Shown: positions 18,443 through 27,023 of the stretch, in pieces
Numbering within the stretch: the first letter of the stretch is position 1
Layout: each line of letters starts with the position of its first letter
DNA from: Catalimonadaceae bacterium JC749
GTDB lineage: Bacteria > Bacteroidota > Bacteroidia > Cytophagales > Cyclobacteriaceae
Reading direction: 5' to 3'
Assembly (NCBI GenBank): GCA_021730635.1
Contig: JAJNNC010000002.1
Location: 620,001 to 684,000 of the forward strand
DNA: 64,000 nt
Position numbers and translations under genes: made by a program
The notes under the pieces: generated by a model
Databases searched by the model: none
Seen by the model: the letters and a program-made list of their open reading frames with translations, nothing else
Told to the model about the DNA's origin: nothing

Positions 18443-19654
18443 ATGCCTGTTAAGATAAAATGTTGGATACTGTTGTTGGCAGGAATATTCCTGCTGAACA
18501 TTGAAAAAGGGAACAGTCAAAACCCTGATTTTTCTAAAGTACCGGGCGCCGTAGTAGCCTACAGTCCTGCCGCTTCGGGCCAGTACATTGGTTCTCCCAG
18601 TATATGCATTCTGCCCAACGGTCATTATGTGGCTTCTCATGATTTCTTCGGCCCTCAATCCACCGAGCATGTCAAGGCAGTTTCCAGGGTGTATACGTCT
18701 TCCGACAGGGGAAAAACCTGGGAGCAGATTGCTGAGATCAAGGGCCAATTCTGGTCCAAGCTTTTTACCCACCGGCAGGCACTCTATTTCTTAGGAACCG
18801 ACAGGCATCACGGCAATATGATCATCAGGAAGTCAACCGACGGAGGGCGTACCTGGACAGAGCCCACGGATGAAAATAATGGGTTGATCCGGCAAGGGGA
18901 ATACCATTGTGCTCCCATGCCTGTCATCACCTATCAAAATAGATTGTGGAGAGCCATGGAATATGCGAAAGCCAACACTACGAAATGGGGCAAAAGATAT
19001 AGCGCTTTTATGATGTCTATTCCTGTGGAGGTGGATCTTTTACAGTCTCAAAACTGGATCGCCAGCAACAAGCTATCCTATGATTCTACCTATATGGACG
19101 GACATTTCGGAGGCTGGATTGAAGGGAATGCCGTGGTGACGCCCGAAGGAAAAATCATTGATCTTTTAAGAGCGGATAATACCGAAGAGAATGCGGTAGA
19201 TAAAGCCGCAATCGTCCGGATCAGCGACGATGGGAAGGAAGCTAGTTTTGATCCGGAAACCGGCTTCATCAATTTTCCGGGCGGTTCAAAAAAATTTACC
19301 GTCCGCTACGATTCTGTGGCCCAAGTATACTGGACTATTGCCAATTATATTCCGGAAGAATTTAAGATACAGGCACGGCCTGCCAGGATTCGGAATACAC
19401 AGGCGCTCTGCAGCTCAGCTGATTTAAAAAGCTGGAAGGTCAACAAAATACTGTTGCAGCACCCTGACGTGAAGCAACATGGGTTTAACTACGTGGATTG
19501 GCAGTTTGACGGAAAAGATATCGTGTTTGTGTCTAGAACTGCCTTTGATGATGGGGTAGGAGGGGCAGCGAATTTTCATGATGCTAACTTTTTGACCTTT
19601 CACCGGATCAAAAACTTTAGGAAATTGAGAAAAAAAACAGTGGAGCGCTTCTAA
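18443..19654 (+). CDS. Secreted sialidase-fold (BNR/Asp-box) protein
   Basis: This 403-residue protein has a signal peptide (about residues 1-25). Two clear Asp boxes are present (S-x-D-x-G-x-T-W): SSDRGKTW at 86-93 and STDGGRTW at 131-138, typical of six-bladed sialidase propellers (GH33 and similar). The arginine triad and the Tyr/Glu nucleophile pair of true GH33 enzymes cannot be assigned with confidence by eye. The protein may be an exo-sialidase or another propeller hydrolase or lyase acting on a uronic or nonulosonic sugar. It lies 3 nt after the second sulfatase, so co-translation is likely. Confidence 0.82.
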   Translation: MPVKIKCWILLLAGIFLLNIEKGNSQNPDFSKVPGAVVAYSPAASGQYIGSPSICILPNGHYVASHDFFGPQSTEHVKAVSRVYTSSDRGKTWEQIAEIKGQFWSKLFTHRQALYFLGTDRHHGNMIIRKSTDGGRTWTEPTDENNGLIRQGEYHCAPMPVITYQNRLWRAMEYAKANTTKWGKRYSAFMMSIPVEVDLLQSQNWIASNKLSYDSTYMDGHFGGWIEGNAVVTPEGKIIDLLRADNTEENAVDKAAIVRISDDGKEASFDPETGFINFPGGSKKFTVRYDSVAQVYWTIANYIPEEFKIQARPARIRNTQALCSSADLKSWKVNKILLQHPDVKQHGFNYVDWQFDGKDIVFVSRTAFDDGVGGAANFHDANFLTFHRIKNFRKLRKKTVERF

Positions 19655-19710
19655 GAAGGCGCGTACGGAATATTTACCAAAGTAACTTATCATCCTAAAC
19701 TTCGGACATT

Positions 19711-21240
19711 TTGAAACTTCCCATTACTGATACTATTGTCTTTTTAGTGTATATCATCGGCATTGTTGTTTTTGGTGCCTCTTTCTATTTTCGTAACAAA
19801 ACGGCAGATGCTTTTACCTCAGGAGGAGGTAACCTCCCTTCCTGGGTAGTGGGCCTGTCTATATTTGCCACTTTTGTCAGCAGCATCAGCTTTCTGGCTT
19901 TGCCGGGCAATGCCTACCAGACCAATTGGAATGGGTATGTCTTCAGCCTCTCTATTCCCTTTGCCGTTTTCTTTGCTGTTAAATTTTTTGTGCCGCTGTA
20001 TCGTAGTATCAATAGTGTTTCAGCATACACTTACTTGGAAAAACGTTTTGGCCCCTGGGCCCGTATCTATGCGTCGGCCTGTTATCTGCTCACCCAACTG
20101 GCCCGGATGGGATCTATCTTATATTTGCTGGCCCTGCCCATGCATGCCCTGTTCGGATGGGATATCCGCCTCATTATCATCGTGACCGGCATCATCGTCA
20201 TGTTTTATTCTATGATGGGAGGGATACAGGCAGTCGTCTGGACCGATGCTATTCAAGCTATTGTTTTGATCAGCGGAGCGCTGGCCTCTGTGTTGGTGTT
20301 GCTCTTTTCCATGCCGGAAGGGCCCGGACAAATGTTCGCCATCGCTGCCGACTATGATAAATTCAGCCTGGGAAGTTTTTCCCTCAACTTTTCTGAATCT
20401 ACCTTCTGGGTGATCCTGGTCTATGGCTTGTTTATCAATCTGCAAAATTATGGGATTGACCAGAACTATGTGCAGCGATACATGACCACCAAATCTGATA
20501 AAGAAGCCAAATTCTCTACCTGGTTGGGAGGAATTTTGTATGTGCCTGTCTCTCTCCTGTTTTTCCTGATAGGTACTGCGCTTTTTGCCTATTACAAAGC
20601 ATATCCTCAACGGTTGCCTGAAGAATTACAAGCCATGGATATGGCAGACCGTATCTTTCCCTATTTTATCGTCAACGGACTGCCAGTGGGTATTACCGGC
20701 CTCCTGATTGCTGCTATTTTCGCAGCAGGCATGAGCACGATCTCCACCAGCCTGAACAGTACGGCAACCATTGTGCTCACAGATTATTATCAAAAATACT
20801 TTGGTAAAAACGCATCTGATAAATCTTCTATGGCGGTTCTTTATATTTCTTCGCTGGTCATTGGAGGCATAGGCATTGTCGCCGGACTGGCCATGACACA
20901 GGTAAAGAGTGCCTTGGATGCCTGGTGGGCCTTGTCGTCCATTTTCAGTGGAGGGATGCTGGGCTTGTTTCTGCTAGGCTATATATCCCGGAAAGCCCGC
21001 AATGTAGACGCTGCCATCGGAGTGATAGCAGGGGTACTGGTTATTTGCTGGGTTAGCCTTTCACCCACTTATTTTACGGATGGAGCCTGGGTACAGTTCA
21101 AAAGCCCCTTGCACACTAACATGGCGATAGTGGTAGGGACTCTTTCCATTTTTATCGTTGGCTTTTGTCTGGGCAAATGGTTCGGAAAGCCTCGCAAGGT
21201 CAGAGAAAGAGCTTCCTTACAAAAAGCGAGTAAACCATGA
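19711..21240 (+). CDS. Sodium:solute symporter (SSS family)
   Basis: This is a 509-residue polytopic inner-membrane protein with about 13-14 hydrophobic segments. It starts at TTG (19711), since no ATG fits before the first helix (LPITDTIVFLVYIIGIVVFG). SSS family signs are SFLALPGNAYQTNWNGY, the YFRNKTADAFTSGGGNLP region after TM1, YSMMGGIQAVVWTDAIQ and AAIFAAGMSTISTSLNS. It would take a desulfated sugar or sugar acid, released by the periplasmic enzymes of this cluster, into the cytoplasm with Na+. Sialic acid, galactose-type sugars and uronates are known SSS substrates; the one here is unknown. Confidence 0.93.
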   Translation: MKLPITDTIVFLVYIIGIVVFGASFYFRNKTADAFTSGGGNLPSWVVGLSIFATFVSSISFLALPGNAYQTNWNGYVFSLSIPFAVFFAVKFFVPLYRSINSVSAYTYLEKRFGPWARIYASACYLLTQLARMGSILYLLALPMHALFGWDIRLIIIVTGIIVMFYSMMGGIQAVVWTDAIQAIVLISGALASVLVLLFSMPEGPGQMFAIAADYDKFSLGSFSLNFSESTFWVILVYGLFINLQNYGIDQNYVQRYMTTKSDKEAKFSTWLGGILYVPVSLLFFLIGTALFAYYKAYPQRLPEELQAMDMADRIFPYFIVNGLPVGITGLLIAAIFAAGMSTISTSLNSTATIVLTDYYQKYFGKNASDKSSMAVLYISSLVIGGIGIVAGLAMTQVKSALDAWWALSSIFSGGMLGLFLLGYISRKARNVDAAIGVIAGVLVICWVSLSPTYFTDGAWVQFKSPLHTNMAIVVGTLSIFIVGFCLGKWFGKPRKVRERASLQKASKP

Positions 21241-21287
21241 GTGCCGAGTGTGTCTGTTTGTATTCTTATTTTTGATTTGATATAAAG

Positions 21288-22667
21288 ATGAAATATCCCT
21301 GCAAATGTACCTGTCGTACCCTCGGCATAATTATGATATTCGCACTCCTGTCTGTACGGCCTTCTCTGGGTCAGAGTGTTGACAAGGAAGAAGCGCCTAA
21401 TGTAATACTCATCCTGGCCGATGATATGGGAATAGGTGATTTGTCGTGCATAAATCAGGGAGCCAGCCGCACACTCACCCTGGATCAGCTGGTAGAAAAC
21501 AGTATCTGGTTTAACCAGGCCTATTCTGCTTCCTCTGTCTGTACACCTGCCCGGGCAGCTTTGCTAACAGGGCGTTATCCGCATCGGACAGGCGCTGTTA
21601 CCTTAAACATGGAGAAATTTCCTACCCTTACCCGCATTGATAAAAACATGCTGACCATCGCGGATATTTTTCAGGCGAATGGCTATCAAACCGGACTCGT
21701 CGGTAAATGGCATACCGGCGATGGCGCTGAGTACCATCCTTTGAAAAGAGGCTTTCAGGAGTTTGTCGGATTCAAAGGGTATGATGTGTCAACTTATTTT
21801 GATTTTAGTCTGGACGTGCAAGGCACCTATCAGAAAAGGGAGGATCAGTATCTGACAGACGTATTGACAGAGGCAGCCATTGACTTTGTCAGGCGCCATA
21901 AAGAGCAGCGTTTTTTCTTACATCTGGCTTATTATGCGCCGCACAGGCCGCTTGGAGCCCCTCAGGAGAAAGTTGATTATTATTTGAACAAGGGACTTGA
22001 TAACCAAACAGCTACCATTTACGCTATGATTGAGGTGATGGATGAAGGCATTGGTATGCTCCTGGAGGCACTGGATGCGGCAGGTATCCGGGAAAACACT
22101 ATTGTCATCTTCACCAGTGATAATGGTCCGGACCCGCTGACGGGAGAAAGATTTAACGGAGGGTTGAAGGGGAGCAAATACACTGTCTATGAAGGGGGTA
22201 TCAAAGTACCCTTTGTCTTCCATTGGAAAAATCAGGTGTCGCCGGGCGTCAAAGAGGAAGTCATACATTTTACTGATATTTTTCCCACCATGGTCGATCT
22301 CTGTAAGCTTGATACACCAAATGATCTGCCATTGGACGGGGGTAGTATGGCAGAAGTCCTTCTTGGTAAAAAGGCTACTAAACTTCCACCGGCCAGGTTT
22401 TGGCAATGGAACCGGGGAGTGCCTTCTTATTCCCATAATGCCGCGATGAGAGAAGGTGACTGGAAACTGATCCGGCCTTTTGTGACCCGTGAATTGCCTG
22501 AAGGGGCATCCCATGAAAAGCCCATGCTCTATCATATCAAAGAGGATCCCTATGAAAGGAAAGATCTTTCAGAAGAGTTTCCTGACATATATAGCAGAAT
22601 GAAGGTGTTGCTGGAAGAATGGAGCCAGGAGGTGGAGCATGACAGAATCAATGCCACAGGTCGTTAA
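21288..22667 (+). CDS. Secreted S1-family sulfatase
   Basis: This 459-residue protein has a signal peptide (about residues 1-29, LGQ). The FGly cysteine is C85 in SVCTPARAALLTGRYPHR (C-T-P-A-R form). Metal ligands are in ILADDMGIGD (D45-D46) and FTSDNGPDP; GKWHTGDG is also present. The overall layout is that of arylsulfatase A-like or N-acetylgalactosamine-type S1 enzymes. It is 47 nt after the symporter and is the last rightward gene of the cluster, convergent with the CHAT gene. Three sulfatases with different active-site signatures suggest a glycan sulfated at several positions. Confidence 0.93.
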   Translation: MKYPCKCTCRTLGIIMIFALLSVRPSLGQSVDKEEAPNVILILADDMGIGDLSCINQGASRTLTLDQLVENSIWFNQAYSASSVCTPARAALLTGRYPHRTGAVTLNMEKFPTLTRIDKNMLTIADIFQANGYQTGLVGKWHTGDGAEYHPLKRGFQEFVGFKGYDVSTYFDFSLDVQGTYQKREDQYLTDVLTEAAIDFVRRHKEQRFFLHLAYYAPHRPLGAPQEKVDYYLNKGLDNQTATIYAMIEVMDEGIGMLLEALDAAGIRENTIVIFTSDNGPDPLTGERFNGGLKGSKYTVYEGGIKVPFVFHWKNQVSPGVKEEVIHFTDIFPTMVDLCKLDTPNDLPLDGGSMAEVLLGKKATKLPPARFWQWNRGVPSYSHNAAMREGDWKLIRPFVTRELPEGASHEKPMLYHIKEDPYERKDLSEEFPDIYSRMKVLLEEWSQEVEHDRINATGR

Positions 22668-22722
22668 CCCCTATGGAAGATTTACCGATCAGCAATAAAT
22701 ACCTTACCCATCCGGTAGAAGT

Positions 22723-24645
22723 TTAGCCTGCAAGCAAACGAACACAGGGTGTTGCTTCACGATTAAGGTCATGGTTTGCCTCTGGAAAAAATCCATTTTT
22801 CTGGGTCCACCAGTCCACATATCGGGACATTTGCCTGCGTGTAGAAAGAATGGGGTCAAATTCTATAAACAGGCTCTTATGGTTTTGCACGATCTGATAG
22901 AGGTTTTGCAACTGGCGATGGGTAACTTCCTGATCATAAGGCGCGCCCGGTGTGACGGAGGCCAAAAGATTCAACTCGGCCAGAGAACCCAAAGCCCACA
23001 CCTTGTTCTTTTCAAGAGAGGCCTGTTCGAGCTCACGTTCTGCCGCCACCTGGCAGGCATACCATTCTCCCACTTTTTCTATCTTACCGGTCAGCACAGC
23101 CTGAAGGGCCAGGTATTGCACACCGCTCCAGTGATGGGATGTGTTGTGCAGAAAGCCTGAGCGGTATACCTCACAGGCTTTCTCTAAAGCAGATCTGCTC
23201 TTTTGCTTCCATTCCTCAGCCTTTTCCGAATCAATAATAGAACGCCTGAACAAAAGCTCAGCCAGTCTTTTATAGGCACTGCCCAGTAATCCTGTATTTT
23301 CCTGGATGACCTCGCTTTTTACTTTCAGATTGGCTGACGCATACTGCTTTAAAAAGCTTTCAAGGGTAGTAATACAATATTGAAGTTTGTCGGTGATCTG
23401 ATTGTACTGCCAGGTCTCCTCAATGCCTTTTTTCAGCAAAAGGTCAGCATACCTGGAAGCTGTATCCAGGGCTGCCAGCTGGCTCTGTAGCCTGACGTCC
23501 ATCAGATATTCACTGTAGCCTTCGGGCAGCCTGACATAAGCGACCATACTAACCCAGTCATGATAGGTGTGGCTGTCTTTGTGTAGCGCGACCCTCGTCC
23601 GATGCAGTGCCTCACGAATATCAGCGCCCCGCATCCACTCTTTGTAGAGTATTTCAGTCATAATTTTTGAACCGGGGAAGGTCAAAGGAAGTTGGGAAGC
23701 GATCACGATGGCTACGCCCTGCCGGTGCAGTTCCTGCGCTAAGCTACTCGATTCGGTAATGGTATTGCTCTGGTTACCCCCATCACAGATGGCCATGGAA
23801 ACCATGACAGGATACGTATAATAGGCCTTATCGGTCAGGGATGGCTGAAGTAAAGCCTCTACTATCTCTTTGGGCTGTGTGCCTTTCTGCTCCTGGGAAC
23901 GTAAAGCCACCCCAAAACCGTTGCGGTGAGGTCTGATCGGGTCTTTGATTTCAACGCCGTGGGCCAGCAGATGCACATGGGTATACGGTTTGTTTTCCTC
24001 AAAAGCCTTTTGAATGGTCTGTTTGATATCTTCCAGACTGGCCTCGGCCAGGATAGTAAGCACTGTTTTTTCATCGCCAATGGCTATGTCCAGATCCGGT
24101 AGCGGATCAATCCAGGGTTGCAGTGCTTTCAATAGGGCTTCCTTATGGTCAGCAGCCGGTACGGGTGGCGCAGAAACCCAGTCGGGGGAAGCATGCACAA
24201 ACAGTACCCGTGGCCGGGGCGGCCATTTGAGCGCCTTTTCTGCGAAGGACTGAGGAACCCGGCGTGTCAAAATGACGGGCTTGGTTTCATTGGCCAGCAA
24301 AGGTTGCTGATCTGTGCTCAGAGCTGCTTCAAAGGGTAGAGCATAGAGTTCCCTGGCGTTGGTGACCAGGTCAAGTTGCATCAGGTCTGGCGTATCCAGG
24401 GCAGGCGGCTTCAGGATACTGGTGACCGTTTCACTCAGTTTTTTTAAAGCTTCTTCCCGTTCTGCCTCACTGATCTGCTTGTAATACCGTAAACAAACCA
24501 GCAAATCCAGAAACTCCTCATGGCTCATCGGCATCTCAAACTGACGGTGCTCGGATGACTCTATGACTACATGATAGGGTCGGTTTTTTTGGATAATGCC
24601 CGTGTCATCACCAGAACGGACAAAATCCATTTTGATGGATTTCAT
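22723..24645 (-). CDS. CHAT-domain caspase-like protease with C-terminal helical repeats
   Basis: This 640-residue protein has no signal peptide or membrane helix, so it is probably cytoplasmic. Residues 1-80 are an uncharacterised N-terminal region. The CHAT (clan CD cysteine protease) domain spans about 90-380; the catalytic dyad is intact with H229 (VHLLAHG) and C287 (SMAICDGG), and the family-typical VAIVIASQLPLTF and HDWVSMVAYVRLPE (W364) follow. Residues 390-600 are helical, with TPR or TRAFs-binding-like units (HHWSGVQYLALQAVLTG, KNKVWALGSLAELNLL). It is the second gene of a minus-strand pair, 92 nt after the 249-aa protein. CHAT proteases often activate a neighbouring effector by cleavage; the partner here is the obvious candidate (inference). 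Confidence 0.85.
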   Translation of the reverse strand: MKSIKMDFVRSGDDTGIIQKNRPYHVVIESSEHRQFEMPMSHEEFLDLLVCLRYYKQISEAEREEALKKLSETVTSILKPPALDTPDLMQLDLVTNARELYALPFEAALSTDQQPLLANETKPVILTRRVPQSFAEKALKWPPRPRVLFVHASPDWVSAPPVPAADHKEALLKALQPWIDPLPDLDIAIGDEKTVLTILAEASLEDIKQTIQKAFEENKPYTHVHLLAHGVEIKDPIRPHRNGFGVALRSQEQKGTQPKEIVEALLQPSLTDKAYYTYPVMVSMAICDGGNQSNTITESSSLAQELHRQGVAIVIASQLPLTFPGSKIMTEILYKEWMRGADIREALHRTRVALHKDSHTYHDWVSMVAYVRLPEGYSEYLMDVRLQSQLAALDTASRYADLLLKKGIEETWQYNQITDKLQYCITTLESFLKQYASANLKVKSEVIQENTGLLGSAYKRLAELLFRRSIIDSEKAEEWKQKSRSALEKACEVYRSGFLHNTSHHWSGVQYLALQAVLTGKIEKVGEWYACQVAAERELEQASLEKNKVWALGSLAELNLLASVTPGAPYDQEVTHRQLQNLYQIVQNHKSLFIEFDPILSTRRQMSRYVDWWTQKNGFFPEANHDLNREATPCVRLLAG

Positions 24646-24737
24646 ATAGCAAAACGATAACTATTGAACAGACACTTTTGGGTTTGGCTAAGTCCAGGAC
24701 CCGTCAGTGAAAAGGGGTATACTTTAGCATGCCAGGC

Positions 24738-25487
24738 TTACAACCTGTCGTCTTCAGGTTCATGCCCCCAATCGGTTTCAGTGGAGAGTTCTTCCTCCGT
24801 AATGTCTTCTCCCAACAGGTCGATGTTGCTTCCCAATAGCTTGAGTTTAAACAGGCTCAGCCCGATCACCCCCGTCTCACCGATACTCCTGAGGATTGTA
24901 TCGCTGCTGAAGCTCACGCTCGGTTTCAGCGTAATTTTACCCATCTCCAGTTGTTTCAAGGCACTGGCTTCTCCATCAAAACCCACTTCAGTTCCTCTTT
25001 CGCTGGATAACAAAATCAAACAATTTTGCCCTGTAAAGGTAGCAGATACCACCTTATAACGATGCGACCATTTCTTATTACGCCTCAGCTCCGCTAGCTT
25101 TTGGGCTATCTGATGGGCATTTTGCATCTGCGTTACCTGGATCTCGCTCGCTTTCAGCACAAAAGAATTTTCTTTTTCAAACTTGAACTTGACGGTTGCC
25201 CCCACATTCGCTGCGGGTAGTTGTGGAACTTCAGCACCGGCTACTACCTTGATCATTTTGGCACCTTCAGAGAGAAAGTCGATAGAGGTAGGCTTGCCTT
25301 CTTCAGTTTGAATGGCTACATCAAATCCATCGCTTTTGAGCTGTGTCAGATGGCCGATTTTCTGAAAGACACCATTCTGGAAAAGACCATAGTCGCCGAT
25401 CTGGTAAGGCATAGTAATGGGAAACCAGGCGGCGTAAAAGTTGGCATGTTGGTGCAATGCTTTGTTGTAATCTTTGGGTAGGCCCAT
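24738..25487 (-). CDS. Unknown 249-aa cytoplasmic protein paired with CHAT protease; possible gasdermin-like effector
   Basis: No family is recognised with certainty. The protein has no signal peptide. Order of elements: a short helix (5-17), an aromatic/glycine stretch AWFPITMPYQIGDYGLFQ, a beta-rich centre (ATVKFKFEKENSFVLKA, 97-113), a helix (121-138), a strand pair (RYKVVSATFTGQNCLILLSS), and strands to about 218 (VIGLSLFKLKL). It ends in a very acidic 24-residue tail (GEDITEEELSTETD...). The length, sheet-helix-sheet order and short C-terminal tail recall bacterial gasdermins, which are encoded next to caspase-like or other proteases and released by removal of the tail. No N-terminal lipidation cysteine is present, which argues against a standard bacterial gasdermin. 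The gene is real, given clean length, start and pairing; the function is hypothesis. Confidence 0.72.
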   Translation of the reverse strand: MGLPKDYNKALHQHANFYAAWFPITMPYQIGDYGLFQNGVFQKIGHLTQLKSDGFDVAIQTEEGKPTSIDFLSEGAKMIKVVAGAEVPQLPAANVGATVKFKFEKENSFVLKASEIQVTQMQNAHQIAQKLAELRRNKKWSHRYKVVSATFTGQNCLILLSSERGTEVGFDGEASALKQLEMGKITLKPSVSFSSDTILRSIGETGVIGLSLFKLKLLGSNIDLLGEDITEEELSTETDWGHEPEDDRL

Positions 25488-25586
25488 GGTAGGAAGTGTT
25501 TAGGTTGTATAACGACACATAAGTTACGAAAGCTTTCATTCTTTTTGTAGTCAATTATCTTTTATTATATTCCTGCCACCTGCCTC

Positions 25587-26849
25587 CTAAGCCTTCACTA
25601 CTGCATGTTTGTTAATATAGTCCGGGTCAATGGTAACGCCGAGCCCTGGGCCTGTCGGGACCTTGACGATTCCTTCTTTGCTCGTCAGCGTGGAAGTGGG
25701 AGAATCCAGGGGCAACTCCTTGTTAAATCCCTTAAACTCATGGTAAGGGCCTGCATTGGGTACAGCCGACACAAAATGCATCATATACAGATAGCCTAAG
25801 CCTGAGCCGGAAATGTGTGGGGTACACACCTTGTCGCGGGCCGCGGCCATGCGAGCTACTTTCATAGAGCGGATCATGCCGCCGAAATAGAAGATATCGG
25901 GTTGCACCACCTGCAAGGCATTGTTCTTGATCAGCCAGCGGAAATTATGCATGCTAGGTTCCTGCTCGCCACCGGCAATGGGGATTTGCAGGGCTTCCGC
26001 CACCTGCAGGGTTTCTTCATACCAGTCGAAAGGGACAGGTTCCTCATAAAAATCAAAGTGGTACTCCTCCATCATCTTCCCGATCCGGATGGCTTCGTCG
26101 GGTGTATAGGAACCGTTAGAATCCGCGTAGATGGTCATAGTATCCCCAAAAGTTTTGCGTACCAGCGGAATGAGCTTTTCCGTTCTTCCCGGTGGGTCGT
26201 CGGCGTTTTTGCTCATACGTCCTCCTACCTTAAATTTCAGGGCTTTGGCACCGGTCTCTCTGACCTCCTCCTGTATCAGGGTTATGGATTCCTCAGCCGA
26301 TTTGCCCCGGTAATTGTTGGCCTGGTAGACGGCAATTTCTGGGTGGTGAATCTCTCCAATCAGTTCACCGATAGATTTGCCAGCTATTTTGCCGAGCATG
26401 TCCAGCACAGCAAACTCAATAGTAGCCAGCGGCACCCACAGGGCCAGACTCTGCAGCTTGTAATTGCTCTGGTATACATAGACTTCTTCCAGCAAATCTT
26501 CCCAGTGGCGTGCATCTTTTCCTATAAAAAAAGGCTGTAGCCGGAGCGTAAAAATGGGATAAAGCGCTACCATTTGCATGTTGTTGCTGACCGAAATGCC
26601 TTTCGCCCCGTCGGTGGAGGTGACCCGGCAGAGGAAGTTGTCGTCCAGGCGCAATAGCTCCAGCCGGTCTATGAGTACCGGGCTGGGAAAGAGTTCCTTT
26701 TTCAAGACCGGCTGGGCCAGGATATCATCCAGATCAGCATCATCCTGATGGGGTGTGCTGTCAGCAGAAGCAGAGGCGTTGAGAGAGACAGCACTACCCA
26801 AAGTGCCCATAGCCACCGATTGAAGAAAATGACGTCGGTTTGATGGCAT
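25587..26849 (-). CDS. Exported mandelate racemase/muconate lactonizing enzyme (enolase superfamily)
   Basis: This 420-residue protein has a Tat-like leader (NRRHFLQSVAMGTLGSAVSL). The enolase-superfamily capping domain and barrel follow. Catalytic K-x-K is K205-F-K207 (ALKFKVGG). Metal ligands are D243 (YADSNG), the E269-E270 pair (FYEEP) and E295 (AGGEQE); a general-base histidine is H345 (TPHISG), so it is of the MR subgroup. Expected chemistry is dehydration or epimerisation of an acid sugar. The Tat leader implies periplasmic action on a folded, Mg-bound enzyme. A 99-nt gap separates it from the downstream 249-aa gene on the same strand, so a shared transcript is possible but not shown. 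Confidence 0.92.
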   Translation of the reverse strand: MPSNRRHFLQSVAMGTLGSAVSLNASASADSTPHQDDADLDDILAQPVLKKELFPSPVLIDRLELLRLDDNFLCRVTSTDGAKGISVSNNMQMVALYPIFTLRLQPFFIGKDARHWEDLLEEVYVYQSNYKLQSLALWVPLATIEFAVLDMLGKIAGKSIGELIGEIHHPEIAVYQANNYRGKSAEESITLIQEEVRETGAKALKFKVGGRMSKNADDPPGRTEKLIPLVRKTFGDTMTIYADSNGSYTPDEAIRIGKMMEEYHFDFYEEPVPFDWYEETLQVAEALQIPIAGGEQEPSMHNFRWLIKNNALQVVQPDIFYFGGMIRSMKVARMAAARDKVCTPHISGSGLGYLYMMHFVSAVPNAGPYHEFKGFNKELPLDSPTSTLTSKEGIVKVPTGPGLGVTIDPDYINKHAVVKA

Positions 26850-26955
26850 CGTAGTTCAAGGTTAAACAACTTTTCCTGAAAATACATTTTATGCCAGACT
26901 CCTGAAATAAAATGGTCAATTTTAATCATGCTGAAAACAAAGGGTTTAGGGAAAG

Positions 26956-26963
26956 TAATTTTG
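26956..26963 (+). promoter_or_regulatory. Candidate Bacteroidota -7 element upstream of VCBS lipoprotein
   Basis: TAATTTTG matches TAnnTTTG exactly and lies 61 nt before the ATG at 27024, in the divergent region to the enolase-superfamily gene. No well-placed TTG -33 element is visible, so support is partial. Confidence 0.35.
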
Positions 26964-27023
26964 TACATTCGTCCATCATGCTGTAGTTGGTTTTAGCGTG
27001 AAAGCTTCTAACTCTTGTTATTG

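Noticed and set aside
3175-21240. Reading the cluster as a complete sialic acid pathway (NanA-like lyase, sialidase, SSS transporter)
   Set aside because: The aldolase lacks the NAL carboxylate loop, no epimerase or kinase of the Nan pathway is present, and the sialidase-fold protein lacks assignable catalytic residues.
22668-22722. Terminator between the third sulfatase and the CHAT gene
   Set aside because: No stem of useful length with a T-run on either strand was found in the 55-nt gap.
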